From: DATBHW01 sp035307385
Lineage (GTDB): Bacteria; Chloroflexota; Ktedonobacteria; Ktedonobacterales; DATBGS01
DNA length: 64,000 nucleotides
Assembly (NCBI GenBank): GCA_035307385.1
Contig: DATGID010000079.1
Location: 186,001 to 250,000, forward strand
Direction: 5' to 3'
Part shown: piece by piece, positions 42,377 to 51,065 of the stretch
How positions within the stretch are numbered: position 1 is the stretch's first letter
Layout: every line of letters begins with the position of its first letter
Notes under the pieces: model-generated
What the model was told of the DNA's origin: nothing
Seen by the model: the letters and a program-made list of their open reading frames with translations, nothing else
The model's database searches: none
Translations under genes and position numbers: made by a program

Positions 42377-43218
42377 ATCCCTATGCTCCTTCCGTGCTGC
42401 CCCGCTTCATCTTCCAACAAAAACGTTGTGATTGCTTCGCTCCACTCGGTGGGCTTCTCGAACATGGGCATATGCCCCGTGCCCTGAAGGGTGACGAGCT
42501 TCGAGCCAGCGATCAATTCATGGTAGCGCTCGCCATAGACGGCTGGAATCAGGCGGTCAGTGGCTCCCCAGATCACCAGCGTGGGGCAGCGCACGCGCTC
42601 TAGCCGCCGCTCCAATTTGGGGTCATAGTGCGGATTCCAGGCCAGCGAAGCCAGGGTGGCGCGCTGCCGAAACTGATCGATGATATACTCGTGGGTCACT
42701 TCGGCTGGAATCAGCGGCGCGCCTGCCGAGGGGTCTTCAAAGACGGTCATGAAGAGTTCCTGTGGGTTCATGGCGAACAGATTCGCCAGCGGCGACCCCT
42801 TGACGCGGATGCCCGCCGCGTTGGATAGCACCAGCTTGCCCACGCGCTCCGGATACCAGACGGCGACCTCGGCAGCCATCCAGCCGCCCAGCGAATGCCC
42901 CACGATGCTGGGCCGCTCCAGCCCCAGCGTATACAGCAGATCGCGCAGATAGAGCACATAGTCGCTCATGTCGCGCATCCAGTCGGGCCGGTCGGTCAGG
43001 CCGAAGCCGGGGATATCCGGCGCGAAGAGATGGAAGCGCTCGGCCAGTCTCAAATGATAGTCCAGCCAGAGGTTGCCCAGGCTGGTGCCATGTAGATAGA
43101 GCAGCGGCGGCGCGTTGGGTGCGCCCGCCTCAAAGAGATGTGTTTCAATGCCCTGCACCGTCACGGTGCGTTCAGCCTGTTCCCTGGGAATGCCGGTTCC
43201 AGAAGTGGTAGATGTCAT
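42373..43218 (-). CDS. Alpha/beta hydrolase
   Basis: A 281-residue alpha/beta hydrolase. LLYLHGTSLGN is the oxyanion-strand segment, IVGHSLGGWMAAEVAVWYP holds the nucleophile Ser, IWGATDRLIPA the acidic residue and GTGHMPMFEKP the His. The overall order is that of meta-cleavage-product or esterase-type hydrolases. ATG 43218 follows CAGGAGAG; an upstream start would add 32 nonconserved residues. First gene of the operon with the monooxygenase and flavin reductase. Confidence 0.88.
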   Translation of the reverse strand: MTSTTSGTGIPREQAERTVTVQGIETHLFEAGAPNAPPLLYLHGTSLGNLWLDYHLRLAERFHLFAPDIPGFGLTDRPDWMRDMSDYVLYLRDLLYTLGLERPSIVGHSLGGWMAAEVAVWYPERVGKLVLSNAAGIRVKGSPLANLFAMNPQELFMTVFEDPSAGAPLIPAEVTHEYIIDQFRQRATLASLAWNPHYDPKLERRLERVRCPTLVIWGATDRLIPAVYGERYHELIAGSKLVTLQGTGHMPMFEKPTEWSEAITTFLLEDEAGQHGRSIGI

Positions 43219-43409
43219 CGTTGGCTCTCCTGCCTTCACGTGAAAAATTCCAACGCCCGCGCTGCATACCAAACCTGATGGGGAAGCTGAAGCCTTGTAC
43301 AGATTGTACGGCAAGGCGACAAACGCGAAACATGGTGGCTTGCCTCAGCTTCTAAGCCGTATAATTTCAGCAGGCGTATCATGCTGCAAATCTTTGGAAG
43401 GAACGGTCC

Positions 43410-43835
43410 ATGAGAGTAGCTCGCTGGCTGGAATTAGGGTGTGGCCTGGCTGCTGGCGTCGTCGGGCTGGCAATTATCGCCTTTGTATTGTTTGGCCCTA
43501 TTTACCAGGGCGCTATGTGTACCACCGGCTCTGATGGAACCGTCTGCACTTCCAGCACGGCCACCATGGCCCAGGTAAATAACGGTATACCGCCGCTCGC
43601 GCTGCTCTATTTCTGGACCCTTGCAGGAGTGTTGCTCAGCGTAATGGTCAGCACGTTCTTGCATTGGCGCTTTGGCGGCAGCGGCTTGCGGCGCTTCCTC
43701 GTGGTCACCATCATCTTGCTGATCATCACAGCAGTAGCCGGGATTGACCTGTCTATCTTCATGATTCCCAGCATACTGCTGGCTCTGGTGGCAGCGTTTG
43801 CCGCCCAAAGTGACGGACCTGTAGCTGCCAGGTGA
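43410..43835 (+). CDS. Small membrane protein, 141 residues
   Basis: Unknown function. Four or so membrane segments are predicted: LAAGVVGLAIIAFVLFGPI (about 12-30), LALLYFWTLAGVLLSVMVS (about 62-82) and FLVVTIILLIITAVAGI plus IFMIPSILLALVAAF (about 95-132). Between the first two is an extracytoplasmic loop with two Cys (MCTTGSDGTVC), which could form a disulfide. ATG 43410 follows GGAAGGAA. It is isolated between two reverse genes. Confidence 0.75.
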   Translation: MRVARWLELGCGLAAGVVGLAIIAFVLFGPIYQGAMCTTGSDGTVCTSSTATMAQVNNGIPPLALLYFWTLAGVLLSVMVSTFLHWRFGGSGLRRFLVVTIILLIITAVAGIDLSIFMIPSILLALVAAFAAQSDGPVAAR

Positions 43836-43854
43836 GAGGCCTTGCTCTACCCTT

Positions 43855-44748
43855 TTATAGCGTCCGCTTGATAAAATCCACGATGACCTCCGCCAGTTCC
43901 GGCCCTTTGTCCTCTTGCAAGAAATGTCCGCCGCCAATAATCGTCGTGTGCGGCTGGCCTTGCGCGCCGGGGATGAGCTTCTGGAAGAGGGCATCGGCTC
44001 CGTGTGTCACCGGGTCGGAGTCGCTGAAGGCCGTCAGGAACGGCTTCTGCCAGCGCGTAAACACCTCCCAGGCTTTGCGGTTGGCGGGCGCTGCCGGGTC
44101 ATCGGGGCTGTTCGGCACGAGCAGGGGGAACTGCCGCGCCCCCGCTTTGTAGCGGTCATCAGGGAACGGAGCGTCATAGGCGGCAACGACTTCCGGCGCG
44201 AGTTCGCTGACCGTCGCGCCTCTGACTATGCCTCCCGCGTGAAAATCGGGCACTTGCTGCGAAAACTGCTGCCAGCGCAGAAACGCCTCGCCCATCGGAC
44301 GGTCGCCCGTCGGCAAGCCCGTATTGGCCGCGACGATGCGCGCAAAACGGTCTTCATGTTCGGCTGCCAGCCGCAGGCCGATCAGCCCGCCCCAGTCCTG
44401 CCCTACCAGCGTAATGTGCTTCAGATCAAGCTGCTCGATCACCCCACGCATCCAATCGACGTGGCGCTGATAGGTATAGTCCTCGCGGCTGGCGGGCTTA
44501 TCCGACCGCCCAAAGCCAACCAGATCGGGAGCAATCGCGCGATGTCCGGCAGCGGTGATGATGGGGATCATCTTGCGATACAAATACGACCAGGAGGGTT
44601 CGCCATGCATCAGCAGCACTGGCGCGGCGTCGGCTGGCCCTTCATCGACGTAGTGAATGCGTACCCCGTCTACCTCGACATAATGGGGCGCAAAGGGATA
44701 GCCTGGCAGGTTGACAAAGCGCTCATCAGGCGTGCGCAGCAGTTCCAT
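43855..44748 (-). CDS. Haloalkane dehalogenase-type hydrolase
   Basis: A 297-residue alpha/beta hydrolase of the HLD-I type, related to DhlA/DmlA. The oxyanion segment is HGEPSWSY, the nucleophile is Asp118 in VGQDWGG with the adjacent Trp119 that stabilises halide, and the catalytic His is in GGGHFLQEDKGPE (about 275). Dehalogenases convert haloalkanes to alcohols; an epoxide hydrolase or other Asp-nucleophile role is possible without assay. ATG 44748 follows GAGGAA at 6 bases. It stands alone, transcribed away from the PNP gene. Confidence 0.85.
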   Translation of the reverse strand: MELLRTPDERFVNLPGYPFAPHYVEVDGVRIHYVDEGPADAAPVLLMHGEPSWSYLYRKMIPIITAAGHRAIAPDLVGFGRSDKPASREDYTYQRHVDWMRGVIEQLDLKHITLVGQDWGGLIGLRLAAEHEDRFARIVAANTGLPTGDRPMGEAFLRWQQFSQQVPDFHAGGIVRGATVSELAPEVVAAYDAPFPDDRYKAGARQFPLLVPNSPDDPAAPANRKAWEVFTRWQKPFLTAFSDSDPVTHGADALFQKLIPGAQGQPHTTIIGGGHFLQEDKGPELAEVIVDFIKRTL

Positions 44749-44863
44749 ACACATTTCCTCGCTTCTTTGAAAGCTGCTCAGACGTTGACTCAGAGCGAAT
44801 AGTTGCGCAAAGGGATGGTATCATATACCACACCAGAAAGAGAAGGAAGGATGAGATACAAAT

Positions 44864-45703
44864 ATGCCTGCTGAATTGGAGCCGCATCTGGCCGATGCCG
44901 CTGCGTATATACGCAGCCAGACCCCTTTACAGCCGGAAGTGGCTGTGATTCTTGGTTCGGGCCTGGGTGTGCTGGCCGATGAGATCGAGGATGCGACCCA
45001 TATCCCCTATGCCGATATTCCCCATTTCCCCGTCTCGACGGTGGCGGGCCACGCGGGGATGCTCGTCCTGGGGCGGCTCGGCCAGCGCCCGATTGTGGCG
45101 ATGCAGGGGCGCATCCATCTGTATGAAGGGCGAACACCCCAGGAACTGGCGTTTCCCGTTCGCGTGATGCGCGCCCTGGGAGCCACAACCCTGATCGTGA
45201 CCAATGCGGCTGGCGGGCTGAATCCGGCTTTTCCGGCGGGCGGGTTCATGCTCATCCGCGACCATATCTTTTTGCCTGGCATGGCCGGGCTGAATCCATT
45301 GATCGGCCCCAACGACGAGCGCATTGGCTCGCGCTTTCCCCCGCTGGCGGGCGCGTATGACCCCAGGCTGCGCGCGCTGGCAAAAGCGGTGGCCGAGCGC
45401 CTGCACATTCCTCTGCACGAGGGGGTCTATGTCATGGTCACTGGCCCCAGCTTTGAAACGGGAGCCGAACTGACGATGCTGCGCGCCTGGGGCGCTGACG
45501 CGGTTGGGATGTCCACTGCGCCAGAAGTGGTGGTGGCTCGCCACGCGGGGATGCAGGTGCTGGGTATTAGTTGCATCACCAACGCCGCCATCCCTGGCAC
45601 CGAAGAACAACTGAGCCACAAAGAAGTGCTGGAAACAGCCGCCGCCGCTCTGCCAAACTTTCTGGCATTGATGCGCGGCATCATCGAAGCGCTAGAAGTC
45701 TGA
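44864..45703 (+). CDS. Purine nucleoside phosphorylase (type I, trimeric)
   Basis: A 279-residue enzyme cleaving purine nucleosides with phosphate. It has AVILGSGLGVLADEI, VAGHAGMLVLGRL, MQGRIHLYEG, VTNAAGGLN, VTGPSFETGAEL and MSTAPEVVVARHAGM with the SCITNAA segment, all in family order. ATG 44864 follows AGAAGGAAGG. Upstream, GGTATCATATACC (44817-44829) is a small palindrome in the divergent promoter region. It belongs to purine salvage with apt, about 5 kb away. Confidence 0.94.
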   Translation: MPAELEPHLADAAAYIRSQTPLQPEVAVILGSGLGVLADEIEDATHIPYADIPHFPVSTVAGHAGMLVLGRLGQRPIVAMQGRIHLYEGRTPQELAFPVRVMRALGATTLIVTNAAGGLNPAFPAGGFMLIRDHIFLPGMAGLNPLIGPNDERIGSRFPPLAGAYDPRLRALAKAVAERLHIPLHEGVYVMVTGPSFETGAELTMLRAWGADAVGMSTAPEVVVARHAGMQVLGISCITNAAIPGTEEQLSHKEVLETAAAALPNFLALMRGIIEALEV

Positions 45704-45737
45704 AGCGACCCGCTGACGGCTCCCAGCAGCGCTGGCT

Positions 45738-46085
45738 TTATTCCTCAGGTCGCGCCGACCTGAGTTGCTTGAGCGCTGATGTGCGGCGCTTGGTTTCCAG
45801 CCGTCGCTCGCGGCTCGCGGCAGACGGGCGTGTGGGGGTGCGCGGCGTGGGCACGCGCTGCTGCTCTTCCAGGCGCGCGGCCATGCGCTCGAATGCCGCC
45901 TCGCGGTTGGCCCGTTGCGAGCGGCGCTCTGTCGCGGTGACCACCGTGCCGCTTGGCCGATGCGTCAGGCGCACGCCCGTCTCGACTTTGTTGCGATGCT
46001 GCCCGCCGGGGCCGCTGGCGATGAAGTAATCGATGTCGCAGTCGCGCTCCAGCGATTCGCGGTCTGTGGGATACATCTCAGCCAC
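45738..46085 (-). CDS. GGQ-domain peptidyl-tRNA hydrolase-like factor (ArfB-like)
   Basis: A 115-residue single-domain relative of release factors. YFIASGPGGQHRNKVETGVRLTHRPSG carries the GGQ loop that triggers hydrolysis of peptidyl-tRNA, and the C-terminal 40 residues are basic and Ser/Arg-rich, as in the ribosome-rescue protein ArfB/YaeJ. It lacks the codon-recognition domain. GTG 46085 (GGAG upstream) overlaps the agmatinase stop by eight bases. Likely cotranscribed with agmatinase. Confidence 0.87.
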   Translation of the reverse strand: MAEMYPTDRESLERDCDIDYFIASGPGGQHRNKVETGVRLTHRPSGTVVTATERRSQRANREAAFERMAARLEEQQRVPTPRTPTRPSAASRERRLETKRRTSALKQLRSARPEE

Positions 46086-47001
46086 GACGGCTCCTCACAA
46101 ACGTATAGCCGATCATCTTATACACCAGCTTGGCGGCGAAATAATCGGCAAAGTGCAGCCCGGCAATCGGCGCGAGTTCCACCACATCCAGCCCGACAAT
46201 CTGCTTGCGTTCAGTAATCAGTTGGAAGGCACGCTGAAAATCATACCAATTGATGCCGCCCGGCTCTGGCGTGCCTACCGCTGGCATCGTCGATGGGTCG
46301 AAGGCGTCCAGATCGACGGTAACGTACACGCGCTCCGGTAATGTATCGAGCAGCGCGCCCAGGTCCATCTCCGCATAGCGATGCGCCCAGATGATCTCCA
46401 GCGGTGGATGCGTGGCGCGAATCTCGGCCATCTCTTCTGCGCTGATGCTGCGAATGCCCAGTTCCAACGCGCTGACGCCCGGCGTTTCCAGCGAACAGTG
46501 CATCGCGCAGGCGTGGCTGATCTCGCTTCCCAGGTACGTGCTGCGCATATCGGCATGCGCGTCGAAGCTGATCAGGCCGAGCGGCGCGTAATCGCTCGCC
46601 TGCTGTACTGCGCGCACACAGGCGGGCGTCAGCGAATGCTCCCCGCCCAGCGTCACTGGCAACTGCCCGCGCGCGACCACCGCCGCGACGGCTTGCTCGG
46701 TCACTTGAAGCGCTTGCTCGTGCGACAGGCCATCGTAGTCAAGCGCGGGCTGCGTGACAATGCCTACGTCCATTGGCGTCCAGTCGAGCACTTCGTCATA
46801 AATATCCATCTGCGTCGACGCCGCGATGATGGCTGCCGGTCCTTGCCGTGTTCCCTGCCCATAGCACACGGTATATTCCAGCGGCGCTGGGATAATGACG
46901 GCGGCGGCGGTTTCCAACGGTTCCCAGGGAGGGATGGGGTCGCCAAATTGTTGCGGTGTGGCCTGAGATGCTGCTGAAGGTGTGAGATGTTGGTCTGTCA
47001 T
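46078..47001 (-). CDS. speB: Agmatinase / arginase-family ureohydrolase
   Basis: A 307-residue binuclear Mn enzyme. LGGEHSLT, SFDAHADMR and YVTVDLDAFDPSTMP contain the Asp and His metal ligands in normal positions; GTPEPGGI follows as in agmatinases. It forms putrescine and urea from agmatine or a related guanidino substrate; ureohydrolase specificity cannot be read exactly. ATG 47001 has a weak Shine-Dalgarno and lies two bases from the XRE regulator stop, so it is translated with it. The regulator may control polyamine or guanidino metabolism. Confidence 0.9.
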   Translation of the reverse strand: MTDQHLTPSAASQATPQQFGDPIPPWEPLETAAAVIIPAPLEYTVCYGQGTRQGPAAIIAASTQMDIYDEVLDWTPMDVGIVTQPALDYDGLSHEQALQVTEQAVAAVVARGQLPVTLGGEHSLTPACVRAVQQASDYAPLGLISFDAHADMRSTYLGSEISHACAMHCSLETPGVSALELGIRSISAEEMAEIRATHPPLEIIWAHRYAEMDLGALLDTLPERVYVTVDLDAFDPSTMPAVGTPEPGGINWYDFQRAFQLITERKQIVGLDVVELAPIAGLHFADYFAAKLVYKMIGYTFVRSRRG

Positions 47002-47003
47002 AT

Positions 47004-47702
47004 CTATTCTTTTGCGCTCTTCAAAAAGAGTGTGATTGCTACCCTCGTAAGAAAGTCGGCGGGTCGTTGAATCCCAATCTTGTCTAACTTCGCCGTTCCC
47101 AGCGTGAAGCGGGTGACTCCTCCTGGTCGGATAGGCGGGATCGAAGCGACCAGGTGTGTGCTTTCCAGATGCGCCAGCGCCGCGCTGCTCAGTGTTTCGC
47201 GGCCACAGGCGCGGGTCAAGACGGCCAGCGTTGGCGGACCAAGCCCGCTGCTTTCCAAGACCATCAGCGCGAGCAGAATCTCCCACTCGGCTCCGTTCGC
47301 GGGCAGCCCTTCCACGCTGCTCCCATCCAGGGCGAGCGTGGCAAGGTCAGCCGGTTCGGGCAGGCTGCTGCGATAGCTGGCTGTTGCTTGCTGATTGCCC
47401 CGCAGCAGCGTGCGTGGCGCGGGCAGGTCAGCTTCAGCATCGAACCGCTGAATCAGTGGGATGCTCGAAGGCAACGCCCGCGCCAGCGCTGCCAGCGTTG
47501 CGCGCGAAGGGTTAGCAGCCGATGGATGTGCCGATTCCAGCTTGGAAAGATAGCCCTTCGACAAGCCGGACCGCTCCGCCACTTCGCTTAAACTCAGCCC
47601 GGCCACCTGGCGCGCCAGGCGCAGCAGATGGCCCCAGCGGATGGCCCAGTCATCCGCTGGTTGTTCCTGATGTTCCCTATCGGCCTTCTTCATCTCAGAC
47701 AT
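47004..47702 (-). CDS. XRE-family transcriptional regulator
   Basis: A 232-residue regulator with an N-terminal helix-turn-helix (LLRLARQVAGLSLSEVAERSGLSKGYLSKLE, shown here as LRLARQVAGLSLSEVAERS and GLSKGYLSKLE) at about 25-80 followed by an unrelated 140-residue C-terminal domain that could sense a ligand. ATG 47702 was chosen; earlier ATGs exist in the same frame (for example 47729), so the start is uncertain. It is the first gene of the operon with speB and the GGQ factor, and it faces a divergent promoter with a palindrome at 47876-47925. Confidence 0.8.
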   Translation of the reverse strand: MSEMKKADREHQEQPADDWAIRWGHLLRLARQVAGLSLSEVAERSGLSKGYLSKLESAHPSAANPSRATLAALARALPSSIPLIQRFDAEADLPAPRTLLRGNQQATASYRSSLPEPADLATLALDGSSVEGLPANGAEWEILLALMVLESSGLGPPTLAVLTRACGRETLSSAALAHLESTHLVASIPPIRPGGVTRFTLGTAKLDKIGIQRPADFLTRVAITLFLKSAKE

Positions 47703-47875
47703 ACTTATTCTGTCGCCTATGTGTGGCATCCTCGCCGCGCTGAATTGCAAAGCGCCAGACGTGACAACGTATCACCGGCCAGAAGGAAAAAGGTGGCCTT
47801 GCTGCCCCTCATCGTTCTGGAGCAGCATCAGTATAGCATACCATCTTGCTGGCCTGCTTTCCTCGTGTGCGTGTC

Positions 47876-47925
47876 TTGCCAGCCCGGCGACACCGTGCTA
47901 TAACAGAGGCCGCAGACCTCTGCGG
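47876..47925 (+). promoter_or_regulatory. Promoter and palindrome in front of the deacetylase gene set
   Basis: TTGCCA and TATAAC (47899-47904) with a 17-base spacer; CCGCAGA-CC-TCTGCGG (47910-47925) is a 7-bp inverted repeat at the expected start point. The site could be an operator for the divergent XRE regulator. Confidence 0.55.
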
Positions 47926-48004
47926 GCTTGTGACGAACTATCGTTTTGTATGCGCCCATGAAACCAGCCGCGCAGGAATACGCATCCAATGGGAGGGACC
48001 ACCG

Positions 48005-48916
48005 GTGACCTATCAGCAAGTGGCAGGACGGGTCAGGCTCCCTGCTGGCAAGATCGTTGCAGTCGGGTTGGGAGTTGACTTTGATGCCCTGTCCCTCTGG
48101 GATGGGACATTTCATAACCTCTCGCCTGAATACCTCTCGCGCGGCGAGTTCGGCGCAGAGGTGGCTGCTCCACGCCTGCTAAAGCTCTTTGAAAAGCATC
48201 ACATCAAAACGACCTGGTGTATCCCCGGGCATACAGCGGATACCTTCCCTGACCCCTGCCGCGCGGTCATTGCCGCCGGGCATGAAGTGGCGCACCACGG
48301 TTACGCGCACGAGAACCCCACGCAGGCCGACGAAGCCACCGAGCGCCAGGTGCTGCTGCGCGGCCTGGAGGCATTAGATCGCCTGGGCGTGAGGCCGCGC
48401 GGCTATCGCTCGCCGGGCTGGGATGTCAGCCCGCATACACTGGATTTGTTGGCAGAACTCGGTTTCACCTGGGATAGCAGCCTGATGGCGAACGATCTGC
48501 ACCCCTATTATCCCCGCCAGGTGACGCGCCCCTCGACGGTGCCATATGGCGAGTATGCAGTGGCCGCTGCCGCCAGCGTCTTCGGTCCGCCCAGCCGCGT
48601 GCTGGAAATCCCCGTCTCATGGTATCTGGATGACTTCCCCGCTATGGAGTTCATCGCCCGCATTCAGCCGGGCCTGACGGCGGTGAGCACGCTGGAAGAG
48701 CGCTGGCGTGCCATCTTCGATTATGCCGCCCAGGAAGAGGAGGGCTGCTGCTATACACTGACCATCCATCCGCAGACCAGCGGGCGCGCCCATCTGCTGC
48801 CGATGCTTGACCGGCTGATCGCGTACATGCTCGAGCAAGGGGCAGCCTTCATGACCCTCAGTGAGATTGCCGGTGCTACCGAGATTCAACGCCCTGACCA
48901 ATCTCCTCCAGTATAA
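48005..48916 (+). CDS. Polysaccharide deacetylase-family protein
   Basis: A 303-residue NodB-homology hydrolase. VGLGVDFDA is motif 1 (the Asp pair), EVAHHGYAHENP is motif 2 with the H-x4-H-like metal ligands, RGYRSPGWD is motif 3, and YTLTIHPQTSGR supplies the catalytic His. It removes acetyl (or a similar amide/cyclic amide) from a polysaccharide or purine-derived ring (PuuE-type allantoinases belong to the same fold). GTG 48005 has GGGAGGG upstream. It heads a forward row of four catabolic genes. Confidence 0.87.
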   Translation: MTYQQVAGRVRLPAGKIVAVGLGVDFDALSLWDGTFHNLSPEYLSRGEFGAEVAAPRLLKLFEKHHIKTTWCIPGHTADTFPDPCRAVIAAGHEVAHHGYAHENPTQADEATERQVLLRGLEALDRLGVRPRGYRSPGWDVSPHTLDLLAELGFTWDSSLMANDLHPYYPRQVTRPSTVPYGEYAVAAAASVFGPPSRVLEIPVSWYLDDFPAMEFIARIQPGLTAVSTLEERWRAIFDYAAQEEEGCCYTLTIHPQTSGRAHLLPMLDRLIAYMLEQGAAFMTLSEIAGATEIQRPDQSPPV

Positions 48917-48947
48917 GACTGTGCACCTGGAAAGGGGTCTGAGATCA

Positions 48948-50141
48948 ATGGAGATACAGGAACTGCTCGCGCAGCTTGTCTCGATTAACTCTGCTTTTCC
49001 CGGCGTGCCCTCCGACCCTGACCGCCCTGGGGAGCAGCAGCTTGCCGTCTTCATTGAGCATCTGCTGAAGGAGGCTGGCTTCGCCGTCCAGCGCCAATAC
49101 GTCACCGCCGAGCGCTTCAACATCCTGGCTGAAAGAGGCCAGGGCGTGCGCGCTCTGCTGCTTTCGGGTCATATGGATACAGTCCCCGCTGTGGCGGGCT
49201 GGCAGACGAATCCCTGGGAGCCGCAGATTGATGGCGACCGGCTCACCGGCCTGGGAAGCTGCGATATGAAGGGTGGGCTGGCTGCGATCTTACAGGCTGT
49301 CGAGGATGCCCAGCCACAGAGCTACAAGCTCAAGCTGGCCTTTCTGGTGGACGAAGAACATATCTCGTGGGGCGCGCATACCCTCGTGCAATCCGGCTGG
49401 ATGAGCGATGTCGTAGCCGTGCTGGTTCCTGAAATCGGCACGTCAGGCGGCGGCGAGCAGCCTGGCCCGCAGCGTATGACGCTGGGCCGCCAGGGGCGCG
49501 TCGACCTGGATATTCACGTTCAGGGCCGCTCGGCCCATGCTGGCAACGCCGAGGCCGGGGTCAGCGCCTTGCTGCGGGCGGCCATCGTGGCGCTGGCCTT
49601 GCAGCGTCTGCCGCTGGCCGAGCATCCGCAGTTAGGCCGCTCCCGCGCCACGATTCGGCGTTTTGTCTCCGAGGCGAAGGGGCTTTCCATTCCCGAAGTG
49701 GCCGAACTGTGCATTGATCGCCATCTCGTCCCACCCGAGACGATAGAGAGCGCCCGGCAAGATGTCACCGATTTGATCGAGCGCCTCTTTCAAGAGGGCA
49801 CGTTGACCCCTGACCCGGATTTACCCATCACCGTCAGCGTGCCCGAGCGACCCACCCCCTACCTCATGCCGTATGTAATCTCGCCAACGGAGCCATTTGT
49901 GCAGTTGGTGGGGCAGGTGGTCCGCGACCATCTGGGGCTGGTCAGCCACCATTACGCCTTTTCGGTGGCCGATGAAAATTATTTCGGCGTGACGTTAGGG
50001 CTTCCGGTGATTGTCCTTGGCCCGGCTGGCGGCAATCACCACGCGCCTGGCGAATGGGTCTCAATCTCCAGCCTCAAGCAGTTGGTGAGCATCTATCGCG
50101 ATATCCTCGCGCGCTTCGAGCAGTTTGAAACCGTCGCCTGA
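48948..50141 (+). CDS. M20-family metallopeptidase
   Basis: A 397-residue dinuclear zinc hydrolase of the ArgE/DapE/CPG2 class. LLSGHMDTVPAV and GLGSCDMKGGLAA hold the first zinc ligands and the catalytic Asp, LVDEEHISWGA the bridging Glu pair, and GNHHAPGEWV the final His. The dimerisation domain is between about 170 and 285. ATG 48948 is chosen 11 bases after AAAGGGG. It follows the deacetylase by 31 bases and can hydrolyse small peptides or N-acyl amino acids. Confidence 0.88.
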   Translation: MEIQELLAQLVSINSAFPGVPSDPDRPGEQQLAVFIEHLLKEAGFAVQRQYVTAERFNILAERGQGVRALLLSGHMDTVPAVAGWQTNPWEPQIDGDRLTGLGSCDMKGGLAAILQAVEDAQPQSYKLKLAFLVDEEHISWGAHTLVQSGWMSDVVAVLVPEIGTSGGGEQPGPQRMTLGRQGRVDLDIHVQGRSAHAGNAEAGVSALLRAAIVALALQRLPLAEHPQLGRSRATIRRFVSEAKGLSIPEVAELCIDRHLVPPETIESARQDVTDLIERLFQEGTLTPDPDLPITVSVPERPTPYLMPYVISPTEPFVQLVGQVVRDHLGLVSHHYAFSVADENYFGVTLGLPVIVLGPAGGNHHAPGEWVSISSLKQLVSIYRDILARFEQFETVA

Positions 50142-50269
50142 CACTGCCAGCGGTGAAGATGTAGTATAACAAGGGAAAGCGACATCAGAACCTTTCCAGT
50201 GACTACCGTTGCACGAAACCCGGCATAGGGGCCATCCAGGGCTGAAGAGATGCCCTGAGGAGGGACAGC

Positions 50270-51046
50270 ATGAGTTACGAAGCCATTCTGGTGGAGCGCG
50301 AGGCTCCCGTTGCGACCATCACCATGAATCGCCCCGAACGGCGCAACGCGCTCTCCGTCGATATGATGCAAGAATTGATCGATGCCTTCAAGGCGCTAAG
50401 TCGCGACAAAGAGGTGCGCGCCATCATCCTGGCGGCCAACGGCCCGGCGTACTCGGCGGGCCACGATCTGCGCGAGTTGGTCGGCGGCAATATCAACAAT
50501 TACCGCCATGTCTTCGATGTCTGCACCGAACTGATGACGACTATCCAGGCGATTCCCCAGCCGGTGATCGCCCAGGTGCAGAAAATCGCCACCGCCGCAG
50601 GCTGCCAGCTTGTGGCAACCTGCGATCTGGCCGTCGCCTCCAGCGAGGCGCGGTTTGCCACGCCGGGCGTCAGGATTGGCCTCTTCTGCACCACGCCCAT
50701 GGTCGCGCTCAGTCGCGCCATCGGGCGCAAGCGCGCGCTTCAGATGCTCCTGACCGGCGAACCCATCCCCGCCTCGCTGGCTGCCGAATGGGGTCTGGTC
50801 AATCAGGTGGTTGCCTCTGAAGAACTGGCGAGCGCGGCCCGCGCGCTGGCGCTTTCAATTGCGACGGCCAGCCCCTTGACCGTGGCGCTCGGCAAGCAAG
50901 CCTTCTATAGCCAGATCGATCTGGACCAGCCCAAAGCCTACGCCTATGCCAAGGAAGTGATGAGTATGAACGCGCTGGCGATGGATGCTCAGGAAGGCAT
51001 GTGCGCGTTCCTGGAAAAGCGCGAGCCAACCTGGGTCGGTAACTAG
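50270..51046 (+). CDS. Enoyl-CoA hydratase/isomerase family protein
   Basis: A 258-residue crotonase. ITMNRPERRNALSV, GPAYSAGHDL (the CoA oxyanion region), VIAQVQKIATAAGCQLVATCDLAVAS, and EWGLVNQV are in the family order. Substrate is unknown; hydratase and isomerase activities both occur in the family. ATG 50270 follows GAGGAGGG. Last two genes of the forward row are this and the LLM oxidoreductase. Confidence 0.9.
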   Translation: MSYEAILVEREAPVATITMNRPERRNALSVDMMQELIDAFKALSRDKEVRAIILAANGPAYSAGHDLRELVGGNINNYRHVFDVCTELMTTIQAIPQPVIAQVQKIATAAGCQLVATCDLAVASSEARFATPGVRIGLFCTTPMVALSRAIGRKRALQMLLTGEPIPASLAAEWGLVNQVVASEELASAARALALSIATASPLTVALGKQAFYSQIDLDQPKAYAYAKEVMSMNALAMDAQEGMCAFLEKREPTWVGN

Positions 51047-51065
51047 CTGCTTGAAGGGGTGTTGT

